A stretch of DNA of 64,000 nucleotides, taken from contig PHAR01000001.1 of the NCBI GenBank assembly GCA_002840405.1, positions 76,384-140,383 on the forward strand, given 5' to 3'. This document shows positions 33,908 through 43,183 of the stretch, piece after piece. Both the position numbers and the translations under genes were made by a program. The notes under the pieces are model-generated. The model made no database searches. It saw only the letters and a list, made by a program, of their open reading frames with translations, and was not told the DNA's origin. This DNA is from Deltaproteobacteria bacterium HGW-Deltaproteobacteria-8 (GTDB taxonomy: Bacteria > Desulfobacterota > Desulfovibrionia > Desulfovibrionales > Desulfovibrionaceae). The first letter of the stretch is position 1. Each line of letters starts with the position of its first letter.

Positions 33908-36565
33908 ATGGATACCCGCATGAACGCCCCGAAACTCACCCCCATGTTCGAGCAGTACATGCAGGTCAAGGCCGAGCATCCGGATGCCCTGCTCTTCTTC
34001 CGCATGGGCGACTTCTTCGAGCTGTTCTTCGAGGACGCCGAGGTTGCTGCGCGGGAGCTCTCCATCACGCTCACCTCGCGCAACCCGGGGTCCGAGTCCA
34101 AGGTGCCCATGTGCGGTGTGCCGCACCATTCCGTGGACGGCTACCTGGCCCAGCTGCTGGAAAAAGGCTACAAGATCGCCCTCTGCGACCAGATCGAGGA
34201 CCCGCGTCAGGCCAAGGGGCTGGTCAAGCGCGCCGTGACCCGCGTGCTGACCCCCGGCACCATTGTTGAGGATTTGTCGCTGTCCGCCAAGGCCCACAAC
34301 TACCTCGCGGCGCTTTACTGGGATGCGGACAAGGGCGCGGGCGGCCTGGGCTGGGTGGACTTCTCCACCTCCGAGTGGTCGGGCCTCTTCTCCCGGCGCG
34401 AGACCGACCTCTGGCAGTGGGCCATGAAGATCGCACCACGCGAGCTGCTTTTGCCGCCTGGCAAAAAAGTGCCGCAACAATATTTCGAGCTGGGCGCACA
34501 GGTGACCCAGCTGCCCAGCCCCAGCTCCTTTGATCTGGCCGGAGGGACCGAAGCCGTGCTGCGTGCGCAGAACGCCCCGGAGCTCTCCACCCTGGACCTG
34601 GCCGACAAGCCGGAGCTGGTGCGCGCGCTCGGCGCGCTGCTGGGCTATCTGCGGCGCACTCAGATGACCGACTCCCCGCCCCTGGGCGAGTTCCAGGTGC
34701 TGGACCTGTCGCGCCATCTGGTGCTGGACGAGGTCACCGAGCGCAACCTGGAGATCTTCCGCAGGCTGGACGGCCGTCCTGGCCCCGGCACCCTTTGGCA
34801 GGTGCTGGACTACACCCAGACCGCCATGGGCGGACGCCTGCTGGAGTCGCGCCTGCGCCAGCCCTGGCGCGAACTGGCCCCGGTGGAGCGCACGCTGGAC
34901 GTGGTGGACTTCCTGTTCAAGCGCGACTCCCTGCGCCAGGACCTCAGGCGGCAGCTCTCCGACGTGCGCGACCTGGAGCGTCTGGCCACGCGCATCGCGC
35001 TCTCCCGCGCGACCCCCCGGGACATCGTGGCCGTGCGTGAGAGCCTGTCCCGGCTGCCCGGCTTGCATGAGCTGCTCAGGCAGGCTGCGGAGGCTGACCA
35101 GGACGCCGCCCCGGCCGAGCTGAAGAGCCTGCTCAAGTCCTGGGATTCCATGAGCGACGTCGCCGAGATGCTCACCCGTGCCCTGGTGGACGCCCCGCCC
35201 CTCGTCATCACCGATGGCGGCCTGTTTCTGCCCGGGTACGACCCGACCTTGGACGAACTCATCTCCCTCACCGAGCACGGCGAGGCCCGCATCCACACCA
35301 TGCTCGAACGCGAGCGCGACGCCTGCTCCATCCCCAAGCTCAAGCTCGGCTACAACAAGGTCTTTGGCTATTACCTGGAAATATCTCACGCTTACCAGGG
35401 CCAGGTGCCGGAGCATTTCATCCGCCGCCAGACCCTCGTCAATTGCGAGCGCTACATCACCCAGGAGCTGAAGGATCTGGAAGAGCGCCTGCTCTCGGCA
35501 GCCGACGAGCGCAAATCCTTGGAATACCGCCTGTTCAACGAACTGCGCGAACAGCTCGCGGGCCTGCGCACGCGCTTCATGTTCATGGCCGCAGGCCTGG
35601 CTGGGCTGGACTACTGGCAGGGCCTGGCCGAGGCCGCGCGCCAGAACGACTGGGCCAGGCCAACACTGCACGAGGGCATCGAGACCGAGATCATCCAGGG
35701 GCGGCACCCCGTGGTGGAGGCGGCCAGCGGAGCGGCCAACTACATCCCCAACGACCTGCGACTGGACGAGACCCGGCGCATCCTGCTCATCACCGGCCCG
35801 AACATGGCGGGCAAGTCCACCGTGCTGCGCCAGGCCGCGCTCATCACCATCCTGGCCCAGATGGGCTCCTTCGTCCCGGCCAAAAGCGCCCGCCTGGGCC
35901 TGGTCGACCGCGTGTTCTCGCGTGTCGGGGCCTCGGACAACCTGGCGCGCGGCCAGAGCACCTTCATGGTCGAGATGATGGAGACGGCGCGCATCCTCCG
36001 CCAGGCCACCTCTCGTAGCCTAGTCATCCTGGACGAGATCGGCCGGGGCACCAGCACCTTTGACGGCCTGGCCCTGGCCTGGGCCGTGGTCGAGGAGCTG
36101 TCCCGACGCGGACGCGGCCAGGTGCGCACGCTCTTCGCCACCCACTATTTTGAGCTGACCTCCCTGGAGGGCCGCATCCCCGGCCTGCGCAACCTGAACA
36201 TCGCGGTGCGCGAATGGAAGGGCGAGATCGTGTTCCTGCGCAAGCTGGTGCCCGGACCGGCGGATAAGAGCTACGGCATTGAGGTAGCCCGGCTGGCGGG
36301 CGTGCCCCAGGCCGTGGTCCAGCGGGCGCGGGAAATCCTTGCGTCCCTCGAGGAAAAATCGCAAAGTGAGCGTAGCGGCGCTTCCCAGGCCATCCTGGCG
36401 CGGCAGAGCCTGCTCCCGGGAATGGCTCCCAGTGTGGAGTCCCAGTCCCCTGAACCGGAAAGCCCGGTGCTGGTGGAACTCAAGCGCCTGGACCTCAACG
36501 GGCTGTCGCCCCTGGCCGCCCTGACCCTGCTGCATGAATGGAAAAAGAGCGTGACCCAGCAATGA
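33908..36565 (+). CDS. mutS: DNA mismatch repair protein MutS
   Basis: An 885-residue MutS. The mismatch-binding block F-F-R-M-G-D-F-F-E-L-F-F has the F-x-E wedge, and the connector, core and clamp domains follow. The ATPase has GPNMAGKST (Walker A), V-I-L-D-E-I-G-R-G-T-S-T-F-D-G (Walker B and signature) and T-H-Y-F-E-L. The dimerisation helix-turn-helix is the C-terminal L-N-G-L-S-P-L-A-A-L-T-L-L-H-E-W. Full length. ATG at 33908 or 33920; neither has a strong ribosome-binding site. Its stop overlaps the start of a lipoprotein gene (ATGA). Confidence 0.97.
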   Translation: MDTRMNAPKLTPMFEQYMQVKAEHPDALLFFRMGDFFELFFEDAEVAARELSITLTSRNPGSESKVPMCGVPHHSVDGYLAQLLEKGYKIALCDQIEDPRQAKGLVKRAVTRVLTPGTIVEDLSLSAKAHNYLAALYWDADKGAGGLGWVDFSTSEWSGLFSRRETDLWQWAMKIAPRELLLPPGKKVPQQYFELGAQVTQLPSPSSFDLAGGTEAVLRAQNAPELSTLDLADKPELVRALGALLGYLRRTQMTDSPPLGEFQVLDLSRHLVLDEVTERNLEIFRRLDGRPGPGTLWQVLDYTQTAMGGRLLESRLRQPWRELAPVERTLDVVDFLFKRDSLRQDLRRQLSDVRDLERLATRIALSRATPRDIVAVRESLSRLPGLHELLRQAAEADQDAAPAELKSLLKSWDSMSDVAEMLTRALVDAPPLVITDGGLFLPGYDPTLDELISLTEHGEARIHTMLERERDACSIPKLKLGYNKVFGYYLEISHAYQGQVPEHFIRRQTLVNCERYITQELKDLEERLLSAADERKSLEYRLFNELREQLAGLRTRFMFMAAGLAGLDYWQGLAEAARQNDWARPTLHEGIETEIIQGRHPVVEAASGAANYIPNDLRLDETRRILLITGPNMAGKSTVLRQAALITILAQMGSFVPAKSARLGLVDRVFSRVGASDNLARGQSTFMVEMMETARILRQATSRSLVILDEIGRGTSTFDGLALAWAVVEELSRRGRGQVRTLFATHYFELTSLEGRIPGLRNLNIAVREWKGEIVFLRKLVPGPADKSYGIEVARLAGVPQAVVQRAREILASLEEKSQSERSGASQAILARQSLLPGMAPSVESQSPEPESPVLVELKRLDLNGLSPLAALTLLHEWKKSVTQQ

Positions 36566-37020
36566 CCAAGCAGAACCGCCTGACCATTTTCCTGAGCGCC
36601 GCCCTGATGCTGACTGCCCTGCTCAGCCTGTCCGCCTGCGGCAAGCGCGAATGGCCCATACCCGTGGCCAGCGAGGACAAGTTCCGTTGGCGCAGCATAG
36701 AAATCCAGCGCAACCAGGGCTGCATCATCCTGAATTGCGAACTCTCCGGGAACTGGGAGAACATCGACACGGTGGATATTCTGCTGGAGCCGGTGGGTGA
36801 CGGGCCTGACGATGGCTGCGCGAGCTGCCCCTTCACCCCGCGCCAGACCATCATCTTCAACCCCGGAGCAGCCGGGATGCGCAAGGACCTGAACCGCATC
36901 GTGCTCACCGCCTGCGAGTTGGACCCCAAGAAGACGTACCGGATTCAGGTCGTGGGCTTCAACGCCTTTGCCCGCCTTGCCCCTGTGGCGTCGGAGCTTG
37001 TGCTCAGCGCCCCGAAATAA
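36562..37020 (+). CDS. Small lipoprotein, function unknown
   Basis: A 152-residue protein with a signal peptide and lipobox: a basic start, hydrophobic LTIFLSAALMLTALL, then L-S-L-S-A-C with the Cys to be lipidated. The rest has paired cysteines (CIILNC, CASCPF, TACELD) and predicted beta strands (IFNPGAAGM, IVLTACEL, YRIQVVGFNAF). No family is recognised. The following residues K-R-E are not the inner-membrane Asp retention signal, so outer-membrane sorting is likely. It overlaps mutS (ATGA) and is 29 bases before lysA, so it is carried in their operon. Confidence 0.8.
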   Translation: MTKQNRLTIFLSAALMLTALLSLSACGKREWPIPVASEDKFRWRSIEIQRNQGCIILNCELSGNWENIDTVDILLEPVGDGPDDGCASCPFTPRQTIIFNPGAAGMRKDLNRIVLTACELDPKKTYRIQVVGFNAFARLAPVASELVLSAPK

Positions 37021-37049
37021 CCAACTTTGCACAGGAGAATTCATCCCCC

Positions 37050-38288
37050 ATGCATCATTTTCAGCAGCGAAACGGAACCTTGTTTGCGGAAGGCGTCAGC
37101 GTGACGGAACTTGCGGAAGCCCATGGCACCCCGCTCTATGTCTACTCCGCGGCCACGCTGAAGCGCCATTTCGAGGCCTTTGACTCGGCTTTCGCCTCCA
37201 TGGAGCACCTGACCTGCTACTCGGTGAAGGCCAACTCCAACCTGCATGTGCTGCGCCTGCTGGCCTCCCTTGGCGCGGGCATGGACATCGTGTCCGGCGG
37301 CGAGCTGTACCGCGCGCTTCTGGCTGGCGTTCCGGCCGGGAAGATCGTCTACTCCGGTGTTGGCAAGAAGCCTGCGGAGATCCGCCAGGCGCTTGAGGCC
37401 GGCATCCTCATGTTCAACGTCGAGTCCACGCAGGAGCTTCTGCGCATCAACGAGGTGGCAAAGGCCATGGGCAAGGTGGCCCAGATAAGCTTCCGCATCA
37501 ACCCGGACGTGGACCCCAAGACCCACCCGTACATCTCCACCGGCCTGAAGAAGAACAAGTTCGGCCTGAACATCGACCTTTCCCTGGATGCCTACGCCCT
37601 GGCGCGCGACCTGCCCGCTGTGGAGCCCGTGGGCATCGACTGCCACATCGGCTCACAGCTCACCACCATCGAGCCTTTCATGGAGGCCCTGGACAAGCTG
37701 CTTATTTTCTACGACAAGCTCAAGGCCATGAACCTGGACATCCGCTACCTCGACCTTGGCGGCGGTCTGGGCATCAACTACGACGAGGAGCAGCCGCCGC
37801 ACCCCAAGGAATTCGGCGCGGCCCTGACCAAGGTCCTGGGCAAGCTGCCGCTCAAGATCATCCTTGAGCCCGGCCGGGTCATCGTCGGCAACGCGGGCAT
37901 CCTGGTCACCGAGGTGCTCTATACCAAGCAGAGCCCGACCAAGAGCTTCGTCATCGTGGACGCGGCCATGAATGACCTGGTGCGGCCGTCCTTGTACGGC
38001 TCGTTCCACCGGGTGGAGGAAGTGACGCCCCAGGGCCGCCCGGCCCAGGACGTGGACGTGGTCGGCCCCATCTGCGAGTCCGGCGACTTTTTGGCCAAGG
38101 ACCGCCAGCTGCCCGAGGTGCGCCAGGGCGAACGCCTGGCAGTCTACTCCGCCGGAGCTTACGGCTTCACCATGTCCTCCAACTACAACTCCCGCCCGCG
38201 CGCCGCCGAGATCCTTGTGGACGGCGAGCAGGTCATCGTGGCCCGCAGGCGCGAAACCTTCGAGTCCCTGGTTGCCCAGGAACTGTAG
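37050..38288 (+). CDS. lysA: Diaminopimelate decarboxylase
   Basis: A 412-residue fold-type III PLP enzyme: the PLP Lys in C-Y-S-V-K-A-N-S-N, GVGKKPAEI, CHIGSQL, L-D-L-G-G-G-L-G-I, I-L-E-P-G-R-V-I-V-G-N-A-G, and the substrate-site Cys in C-E-S-G-D-F. It makes L-lysine from meso-diaminopimelate, so DapL and a DapF elsewhere would complete the route. The ATG at 37050 follows CAGGAG. It begins a run with rsmE and rarA, with a hairpin after its stop. Confidence 0.96.
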   Translation: MHHFQQRNGTLFAEGVSVTELAEAHGTPLYVYSAATLKRHFEAFDSAFASMEHLTCYSVKANSNLHVLRLLASLGAGMDIVSGGELYRALLAGVPAGKIVYSGVGKKPAEIRQALEAGILMFNVESTQELLRINEVAKAMGKVAQISFRINPDVDPKTHPYISTGLKKNKFGLNIDLSLDAYALARDLPAVEPVGIDCHIGSQLTTIEPFMEALDKLLIFYDKLKAMNLDIRYLDLGGGLGINYDEEQPPHPKEFGAALTKVLGKLPLKIILEPGRVIVGNAGILVTEVLYTKQSPTKSFVIVDAAMNDLVRPSLYGSFHRVEEVTPQGRPAQDVDVVGPICESGDFLAKDRQLPEVRQGERLAVYSAGAYGFTMSSNYNSRPRAAEILVDGEQVIVARRRETFESLVAQEL

Positions 38289-38294
38289 CCGGTC

Positions 38295-38327
38295 AGGGGG
38301 CCGGGCCTGATGCGCCTGGCCCCTTTC
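38295..38327 (+). terminator. Hairpin after lysA, possible weak terminator
   Basis: AGGGGGCCGGGC (38295-38306) can pair with GCGCCTGGCCCC plus T (38312-38324), leaving one bulge and a wobble. Only three T residues follow, so read-through into rsmE is likely. Confidence 0.4.
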
Positions 38328-38338
38328 CGGATGACCGC

Positions 38339-39094
38339 ATGCCGCGCCTGAACTCCTACCACCTCCCGCCGAACCTCTGGCCCGACCAGGAAACCTCATG
38401 CGTACTGCTCCAAGGCCCGGAGGCCAGACACCTGCTCGGTGTGCTTCGCGCCAAGAGCGGCGAGATCCTGCGGCTTTTCGATGGACAGGGACGCTCTGGG
38501 CTGTTCGAGCTCGTCGCGGCCACCGGGAAGGACAAGGCCGAGCTGGTGGCGCAATCCTTGAATATCGAGCCCAGGCCTGCTTCCGGCCTGGTGCTGGCCC
38601 TGGGCTGGAACAAGTCCTCGCGCCGCGACTGGGTGCTGGAGAAGGCTGTGGAACTCGACGGCCTCGGCATCCTGTTCTGGGCCGCCGCCCGCAGCCAGGG
38701 GGAACCGCCGCCTGCGGCCAAGGACTCCTGGCGCGAGAAGTGCGTGCAAGCCGCCAAGCAATGTGGCTCGGCCTGGCTGCCAGAGCTGGATGTTGTTGCT
38801 GGGGGTGTGGAGGGGCTTCTTCGCGTTGCGGCAAATTTCGACGGATGCTACATGCTGGACGAGGGCGCACCGTTGGGCGCCCTGCCCGACCCGGCGGCCC
38901 TGGCCTCGGGAAAGAACCTCGTGGTCATCGGACCCGAGGGCGGACTTGAACGCCGCGAGGCCGAGCGCCTGGCCCAGGCCGGATTCACGGCCTTAAGCCT
39001 CGGGCCGCGCCCGCTGCGGTGGGAAACGGCGGCCCTGTACTGCCTGGGGCTGGCGCACTTTGCGGCCCGCACACAAGAACAGTTGAGGACCTGA
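38339..39094 (+). CDS. rsmE: 16S rRNA (uracil-1498-N3)-methyltransferase
   Basis: A 251-residue SPOUT-class methyltransferase. PUA-like N-terminus: H-L-L-G-V-L-R-A-K-S-G, with D-G-Q-G. C-terminal trefoil knot: V-I-G-P-E-G-G-L and LSLGPRPLRWETAALYC, the RsmE signature (usually L-G-x-R-I-L-R-x-E-T-A). It methylates m3U1498 in 16S rRNA. The ATG at 38339 has no strong ribosome-binding site (GGATGACCGC). Its stop overlaps rarA (TGATG), so the two are coupled. Confidence 0.93.
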   Translation: MPRLNSYHLPPNLWPDQETSCVLLQGPEARHLLGVLRAKSGEILRLFDGQGRSGLFELVAATGKDKAELVAQSLNIEPRPASGLVLALGWNKSSRRDWVLEKAVELDGLGILFWAAARSQGEPPPAAKDSWREKCVQAAKQCGSAWLPELDVVAGGVEGLLRVAANFDGCYMLDEGAPLGALPDPAALASGKNLVVIGPEGGLERREAERLAQAGFTALSLGPRPLRWETAALYCLGLAHFAARTQEQLRT

Positions 39095-40332
39095 TGCGCA
39101 TCGAGATCACTGAAAAGCAGCCGTTGGCGGACAAGATCCGCCCCCAGACCCTGGACGAGTTCGTCGGCCAGAGCCACCTGCTGGAGCGCATCGCGGCCTT
39201 TGCCCAGGGGCCGCGCCTGCCGAGCCTCTTGTTCTTCGGCCCGCCGGGCTGCGGCAAGTCCACCCTGGCCATGCTCATGGCCAAGGCTGCGGGCAAGAAA
39301 TGGATACGCATGAGCGCGCCCGAGGCCGGCCTGGCCACCCTGCGCAAGAACCTGCAAGGGGCCGAGGTGCTCATCCTGGACGAGATCCACCGTTTTTCCA
39401 AGGCCCAGCAGGACTTCTTCCTGCCCATCCTGGAAAGCGGCGAGATCGTGCTGCTGGCCACCACCACCGAGAACCCGTCCTTCAGCGTCACGCGCCAACT
39501 GCTCTCGCGGCTGCATGTGCTGCGCTTCCGCTCGCTCACGCGCGAGGAACTCTCGCGCATGGCCCGGCGCGGGGCCAAGGTGCTTGGTGCCGAGTGGGAG
39601 GACGAGGTCTTTGACCTGCTGGCGTCCATGTCCGCTGGCGACGGCCGCGCCCTGCTGAATCTGGTGGAGCATGTAGCGGCCATGCCCAAGGACAAGCTGG
39701 GCATTGAGGAGCTGCGCCAGGCCCTGCCCGAGGTGGTCATCCGGGGCGACCGCGACGGGGACTCGCACTACGAGCTGGCCTCGGCGCTCATCAAGTCCAT
39801 CCGGGGCAGCGACCCGGACGCGGCCCTGTACTACCTGGCCTGCCTGCTGGAGAGCGGCGAGGACCCGCGCTTCATCTGCCGCAGGCTCGTGCTTTCGTCC
39901 TCGGAGGACATCGGCCTGGGCGACCCGCAGGCCCTGCCCCTGGCCGTGGCCTGCCAGCAGGCCGTGGAATTTGTGGGCATGCCCGAGGGCTTCATCCCCC
40001 TGGCCGAGACGGTCATCTACCTGGCCCTGGCGCCCAAAAGCAACGCCAGCTACGCCGCGTACCTGAACGCGTTGAAGGAAGTCCGCGAAAACGGGCTGCA
40101 GCCGGTGCCCCTGCATCTGCGCAACGCCAGCAGCACCCTGCACAAGGAATGGGGCTACGGCCGGGGCTACAAGTACCCGCACGCCTTCCCCCAGGCCTGG
40201 GTGGAACAGGAATACCTGCCCCACGAGCTGGCCCAGCGCAAGGCCCAGTTCTATTTTCCGAAGAATGAGGGGGCCGAATCCAGGCTGCACACCTGGCTGG
40301 CCTCAAGAAAGCGCACGACCCGAAAGCCTTAA
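39094..40332 (+). CDS. rarA: Replication-associated recombination protein RarA
   Basis: A 412-residue AAA+ clamp-loader-like protein: L-D-E-F-V-G-Q-S-H-L-L, Walker A FGPPGCGKST, L-I-L-D-E-I-H-R-F (Walker B), sensor TTTENPSFSV with a following L-L-S-R arginine finger, and the C-terminal S-S-E-D-I-G-L-G-D-P and Y-L-P-H-E-L-A tetramer domain. RarA/MgsA acts at stalled forks with RecQ and SSB. The short lid and C-terminal region are full length. It overlaps rsmE and converges on a glycosyltransferase gene, whose stop is 7 bases away. Confidence 0.95.
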   Translation: MRIEITEKQPLADKIRPQTLDEFVGQSHLLERIAAFAQGPRLPSLLFFGPPGCGKSTLAMLMAKAAGKKWIRMSAPEAGLATLRKNLQGAEVLILDEIHRFSKAQQDFFLPILESGEIVLLATTTENPSFSVTRQLLSRLHVLRFRSLTREELSRMARRGAKVLGAEWEDEVFDLLASMSAGDGRALLNLVEHVAAMPKDKLGIEELRQALPEVVIRGDRDGDSHYELASALIKSIRGSDPDAALYYLACLLESGEDPRFICRRLVLSSSEDIGLGDPQALPLAVACQQAVEFVGMPEGFIPLAETVIYLALAPKSNASYAAYLNALKEVRENGLQPVPLHLRNASSTLHKEWGYGRGYKYPHAFPQAWVEQEYLPHELAQRKAQFYFPKNEGAESRLHTWLASRKRTTRKP

Positions 40333-40339
40333 GCCCGTC

Positions 40340-41611
40340 CTAAGCCTGCTGCCCGCCCTTCTTGTCGTAGAGCTTGCGCCACTCGTCCAGGAACAGGACA
40401 GCAGTGTCGAGCTCGCCGAGTTTGCCTTGCTGCTGGCGGATGGCCCAGACCAGATCCTCGAAGCTCGTGCCTGCCGGGAGCGCCAGCCTGTCCAACAGGG
40501 CCGCGATGTCTCCAGCCAGCTCTGGCGGCAGGCCTTCGGCGGCCTGAACCGTGGCCCGGGCCATGGGCCAGCCGGGCAGGCGCTCGGCCACGAAGTCGAG
40601 CAGGGTTTGCATGCGCGCGGCGTAGGTATGCTCGCCCAGGACCCGGGCCTGGCCACGCTGGGCAATGGCCGTGCGTTCTTCGGCGTTGGCCAGATAGTGC
40701 GCAATTTTGTCCTGCAACTCCTCCATGCTGCCGAAGGTCGCAAGCTCATCCTCGCTGAAGGCCCCGGGCATGAGGCTGCGCCGGTCCACCAGCTGGAAAG
40801 CCCGGCAGGCCGCGATCTCAAAGGTGCGCGGGTTGATGAAGTCTCCGCCGGTGACGAGGTCCTTGGCCTGGACGCTGGAGTGCAGGTTGATGTTCACCCG
40901 CGTTGCGTTGAAGATCTTGACGCAGTCCTCGCTGGACACGCGCGCGCCGTCCATCTGCACGTAGGGCTCAAGCACGCTGTCGCCTTCCCATTCCGTGCCC
41001 CAGAGCTTGAAGTCATGGCGGATGAGCTCCCGAAAGGCCACGCGCCGGTTGGCGTAGCCCGCGCCCATGAAGGACACGTCCGAGCCGAACTTGCGCTGCT
41101 CCGCCACGGATAGTTCAAGTGGTTTGTGAACTTCCGGGTGGGCGGCCAGGGGCAGGTACAGGGCGTTTTGCACGCCAATGGCCTGCAACTCTTCAAAAAT
41201 TTCTTCCCTCTGGATGACGGCGAAGCAGTCGTAGTACGGGGCAAACCCCTTCCAGTAGGTGAACAGCCGGAAGTCCTCCACGAACCACATGGCCGTGGTC
41301 ACGCCGTCGCGCTTGAGGCGCTTCAGGGCCTGGATGGACAGCGGGGCCTGGGCCTGGGCCAGCACGAGGTCCGGCTCAAAGGTCTCGACCTTGGCCAGCA
41401 CGGCCTGGGAAACCACCTGCAAATAGCTGTTCTCCAAGTATTGCAGGCGGTCAGTCCCTACCTTGAGCCCTTTCAGGGCCTTGTAGGTCGGATAGAAATC
41501 CGGGGCCTCGAACACCTCCACCAGATGTCCAAGCTGGCGCAGAGCCGCCGTACAATACCTGCCGATGGGCAGGGAACCGCCATAGAGCGGCAGCACCACC
41601 AGTATCCTCAC
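40340..41611 (-). CDS. CgeB-like glycosyltransferase
   Basis: A protein of about 423 residues with a GT-B plan. The N-terminal half (V-R-I-L-V-V-L-P-L-Y-G-G; DLVLAQAQAPLSIQAL; WFVEDFRLFTYW) matches the CgeB/DUF3880 family. The C-terminal half holds a sugar-nucleotide site: VSFMGAGYANRR, NINLHSSVQAKD and F-E-I-A-A-C-R-A-F (E-x7-E region). The acceptor is unknown; glycosylation of surface polysaccharide or flagellin-like protein is possible. GTG at 41611 has AAGGGGG seven bases upstream and homology begins there; an ATG at 41635 is the alternative. A GT9 gene precedes it on the same strand with a 108-base AT-rich gap. Confidence 0.75.
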   Translation of the reverse strand: MRILVVLPLYGGSLPIGRYCTAALRQLGHLVEVFEAPDFYPTYKALKGLKVGTDRLQYLENSYLQVVSQAVLAKVETFEPDLVLAQAQAPLSIQALKRLKRDGVTTAMWFVEDFRLFTYWKGFAPYYDCFAVIQREEIFEELQAIGVQNALYLPLAAHPEVHKPLELSVAEQRKFGSDVSFMGAGYANRRVAFRELIRHDFKLWGTEWEGDSVLEPYVQMDGARVSSEDCVKIFNATRVNINLHSSVQAKDLVTGGDFINPRTFEIAACRAFQLVDRRSLMPGAFSEDELATFGSMEELQDKIAHYLANAEERTAIAQRGQARVLGEHTYAARMQTLLDFVAERLPGWPMARATVQAAEGLPPELAGDIAALLDRLALPAGTSFEDLVWAIRQQQGKLGELDTAVLFLDEWRKLYDKKGGQQA

Positions 41612-41695
41612 CCTCGCCCCCTTGCGTTCAGGCATCCCTTGCGGGCCTGAAACGTCTTCGTGCCCTTTTCCAATGCGGAATCCGCAGACATAATC

Positions 41696-41714
41696 GTTTA
41701 GAGTAATTCTAGAC
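41696..41714. repeat. 19-base imperfect dyad, copy 2
   Basis: GTTTAGAGTAATTCTAGAC matches the reverse complement of the site at 1299-1317 at 15 of 19 positions. It lies in the AT-rich gap 85 bases upstream of the CgeB-like gene. The two could bind the same regulator, or be chance similarity in AT-rich sequence. Confidence 0.3.
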
Positions 41715-41719
41715 TTTCT

Positions 41720-43054
41720 TTAACAAGCTGCAATAGAAAGATTATCATCAATTTCAGAAGAAAATCCGTTCAATCTTGATGCCGAGGATTCCAGGTCCGG
41801 CACCAGCCAGTCGCGCTCCGTGTACAGGCGTTCAGCCAGCTCGTGCAGGACGGCCGAGGGTTCGCCCTGCCCTGCCCCGAGGTGTTCCGAGAGGAAAGTA
41901 CGGAAGTGCTCGCGCAGGTCAGCCTGAGTGTCCGGCCCGGCCAAGGCCGTGAAGGTCAGGCCCAGCCCGTCCGTGTCCGAGGCAAAGACCGTGAGGCCCG
42001 GCGGCAGGTGGCTGGTCTCCTGCGTGGACAGGTAGCGCAGCAGTCCCGGCGCGGCAAAGGGCGACAGACAGGCCACCTGCCCCCCTGCCTGGGATGGGCA
42101 GGCCTGGGACTCCAGGCAGGGCGCGCACTCCAGGTTGGCCTGAAGCGCCAGATGCCCCAGCCCGTAAGGACCGGTCTCGAAACACCAGGCCGAGGAAAGA
42201 AAGGTGGCCAGCACCGGCACGCCGAGGTGCGCGGCCAGGTGCATGGTCCCGGTGTCCGGGGTCAGCACCAGGTCAAGCTCGCCCACGGTCTCGACCAGCC
42301 CGGACCAGTCCGTTGCGCCGCAAAGGTTGCGCACCAACCGGGCGTGCCGCGTCGGAAGCTCGCGCACCAGCTGCCGGGCCGCATGGACCTCGGCTGCGCT
42401 GCCAAGGAGGGTCAGACAGCCGCCTTTCTGGAGTTCAGGGCGCAGGTCGAGCAGGCCCGTGACCAGCCCGGCCAGGACCTTGGGCGGCAGAGAGCGCCGG
42501 GACTCGCGCCCGGCCATGACCACGCCCAGGCCCTTGCCCCGGCCCTGAGCAGGCGGGTTGACCTCCGCCGCAGGCACTGGCGACGGATGGTGCCAGGCCC
42601 AGAAGTCGGCAATGTTCAGCCCGAGGCGACGCATGGAGGACCAGCGCATGGCCAGTCTGGACCACTGGCCCACGGTCTCCTGGCCGCTTTGCCAAACATG
42701 CCCGCGCACCAGCGAAGGCTCGAAGAGCGCGGCCAGGCGGTAGTTCAGGGGCGAAAAGTTGAGGTTGTAGACCCTCGTGAAGGGAATGGCGGCAAGTTCG
42801 CGGAAGGCCGGGACGTTCTTTTCCAGCAGCAGGCGCGCCTGTTCCCCGGCCGAAAGCCTGGCCAGGGCCGTGCCATGGGCCACCACCGGGTGCACCTGCA
42901 CCGAGGGGTACAGAAGCCGGGCCAGGGGAGCCAGGGACTCGTCCAGGCAGAGGTGGACCTCGCTGTCTGGTTCCGCGCACAGCGACAAAACCAGACGCTT
43001 GGTCTGCACGAGGTCGCCGAAGCGGGCGAGCTGGATCACGAGGTATGCGGTCAT
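41720..43054 (-). CDS. Family 9 glycosyltransferase (heptosyltransferase-like)
   Basis: A 444-residue GT9 protein: L-V-I-Q-L-A-R-F-G-D-L-V-Q-T at the start (first motif of WaaC/WaaF/WaaQ-type enzymes), a long GT-B body, LTPDTGTMHLAAHLGVPVLATF (the D-T-G-T-M-H-x-A-A motif that binds the nucleotide sugar) and S-A-W-C-F-E-T-G-P-Y-G. Such enzymes add heptose to LPS core, here perhaps from ADP- or GDP-heptose. Two C-terminal Cys blocks (CAPCLESQACP) are unusual. The ATG at 43054 is preferred over an upstream TTG. It is divergent from the siroheme gene. Confidence 0.85.
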   Translation of the reverse strand: MTAYLVIQLARFGDLVQTKRLVLSLCAEPDSEVHLCLDESLAPLARLLYPSVQVHPVVAHGTALARLSAGEQARLLLEKNVPAFRELAAIPFTRVYNLNFSPLNYRLAALFEPSLVRGHVWQSGQETVGQWSRLAMRWSSMRRLGLNIADFWAWHHPSPVPAAEVNPPAQGRGKGLGVVMAGRESRRSLPPKVLAGLVTGLLDLRPELQKGGCLTLLGSAAEVHAARQLVRELPTRHARLVRNLCGATDWSGLVETVGELDLVLTPDTGTMHLAAHLGVPVLATFLSSAWCFETGPYGLGHLALQANLECAPCLESQACPSQAGGQVACLSPFAAPGLLRYLSTQETSHLPPGLTVFASDTDGLGLTFTALAGPDTQADLREHFRTFLSEHLGAGQGEPSAVLHELAERLYTERDWLVPDLESSASRLNGFSSEIDDNLSIAAC

Positions 43055-43147
43055 GGGCCGTGGGGGTCTCCTGTGCGGGGTGCCGGGCAATGTTTGGACA
43101 CCCTATCCCAGGGCCGGGGAATCTGGCAAGAATGGCCGCATTGCCAT

Positions 43148-43177
43148 TTTACAGACCGCCCAAGGATTTGCTATGGT
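43148..43177 (+). promoter_or_regulatory. Possible promoter giving a leaderless siroheme mRNA
   Basis: TTTACA (43148-43153) and TATGGT (43172-43177) are separated by 18 bases. The ATG of the next gene starts six bases after the -10 hexamer, so the expected transcript would begin at or next to the start codon. No ribosome-binding site is present. Prediction only. Confidence 0.3.
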
Positions 43178-43183
43178 TTGTGG

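Noticed and set aside
41843-43183. Plus-strand frame open ahead of the siroheme gene
   Set aside because: It is antisense to the GT9 gene. Only the part from ATG 43184 onward matches a known family.
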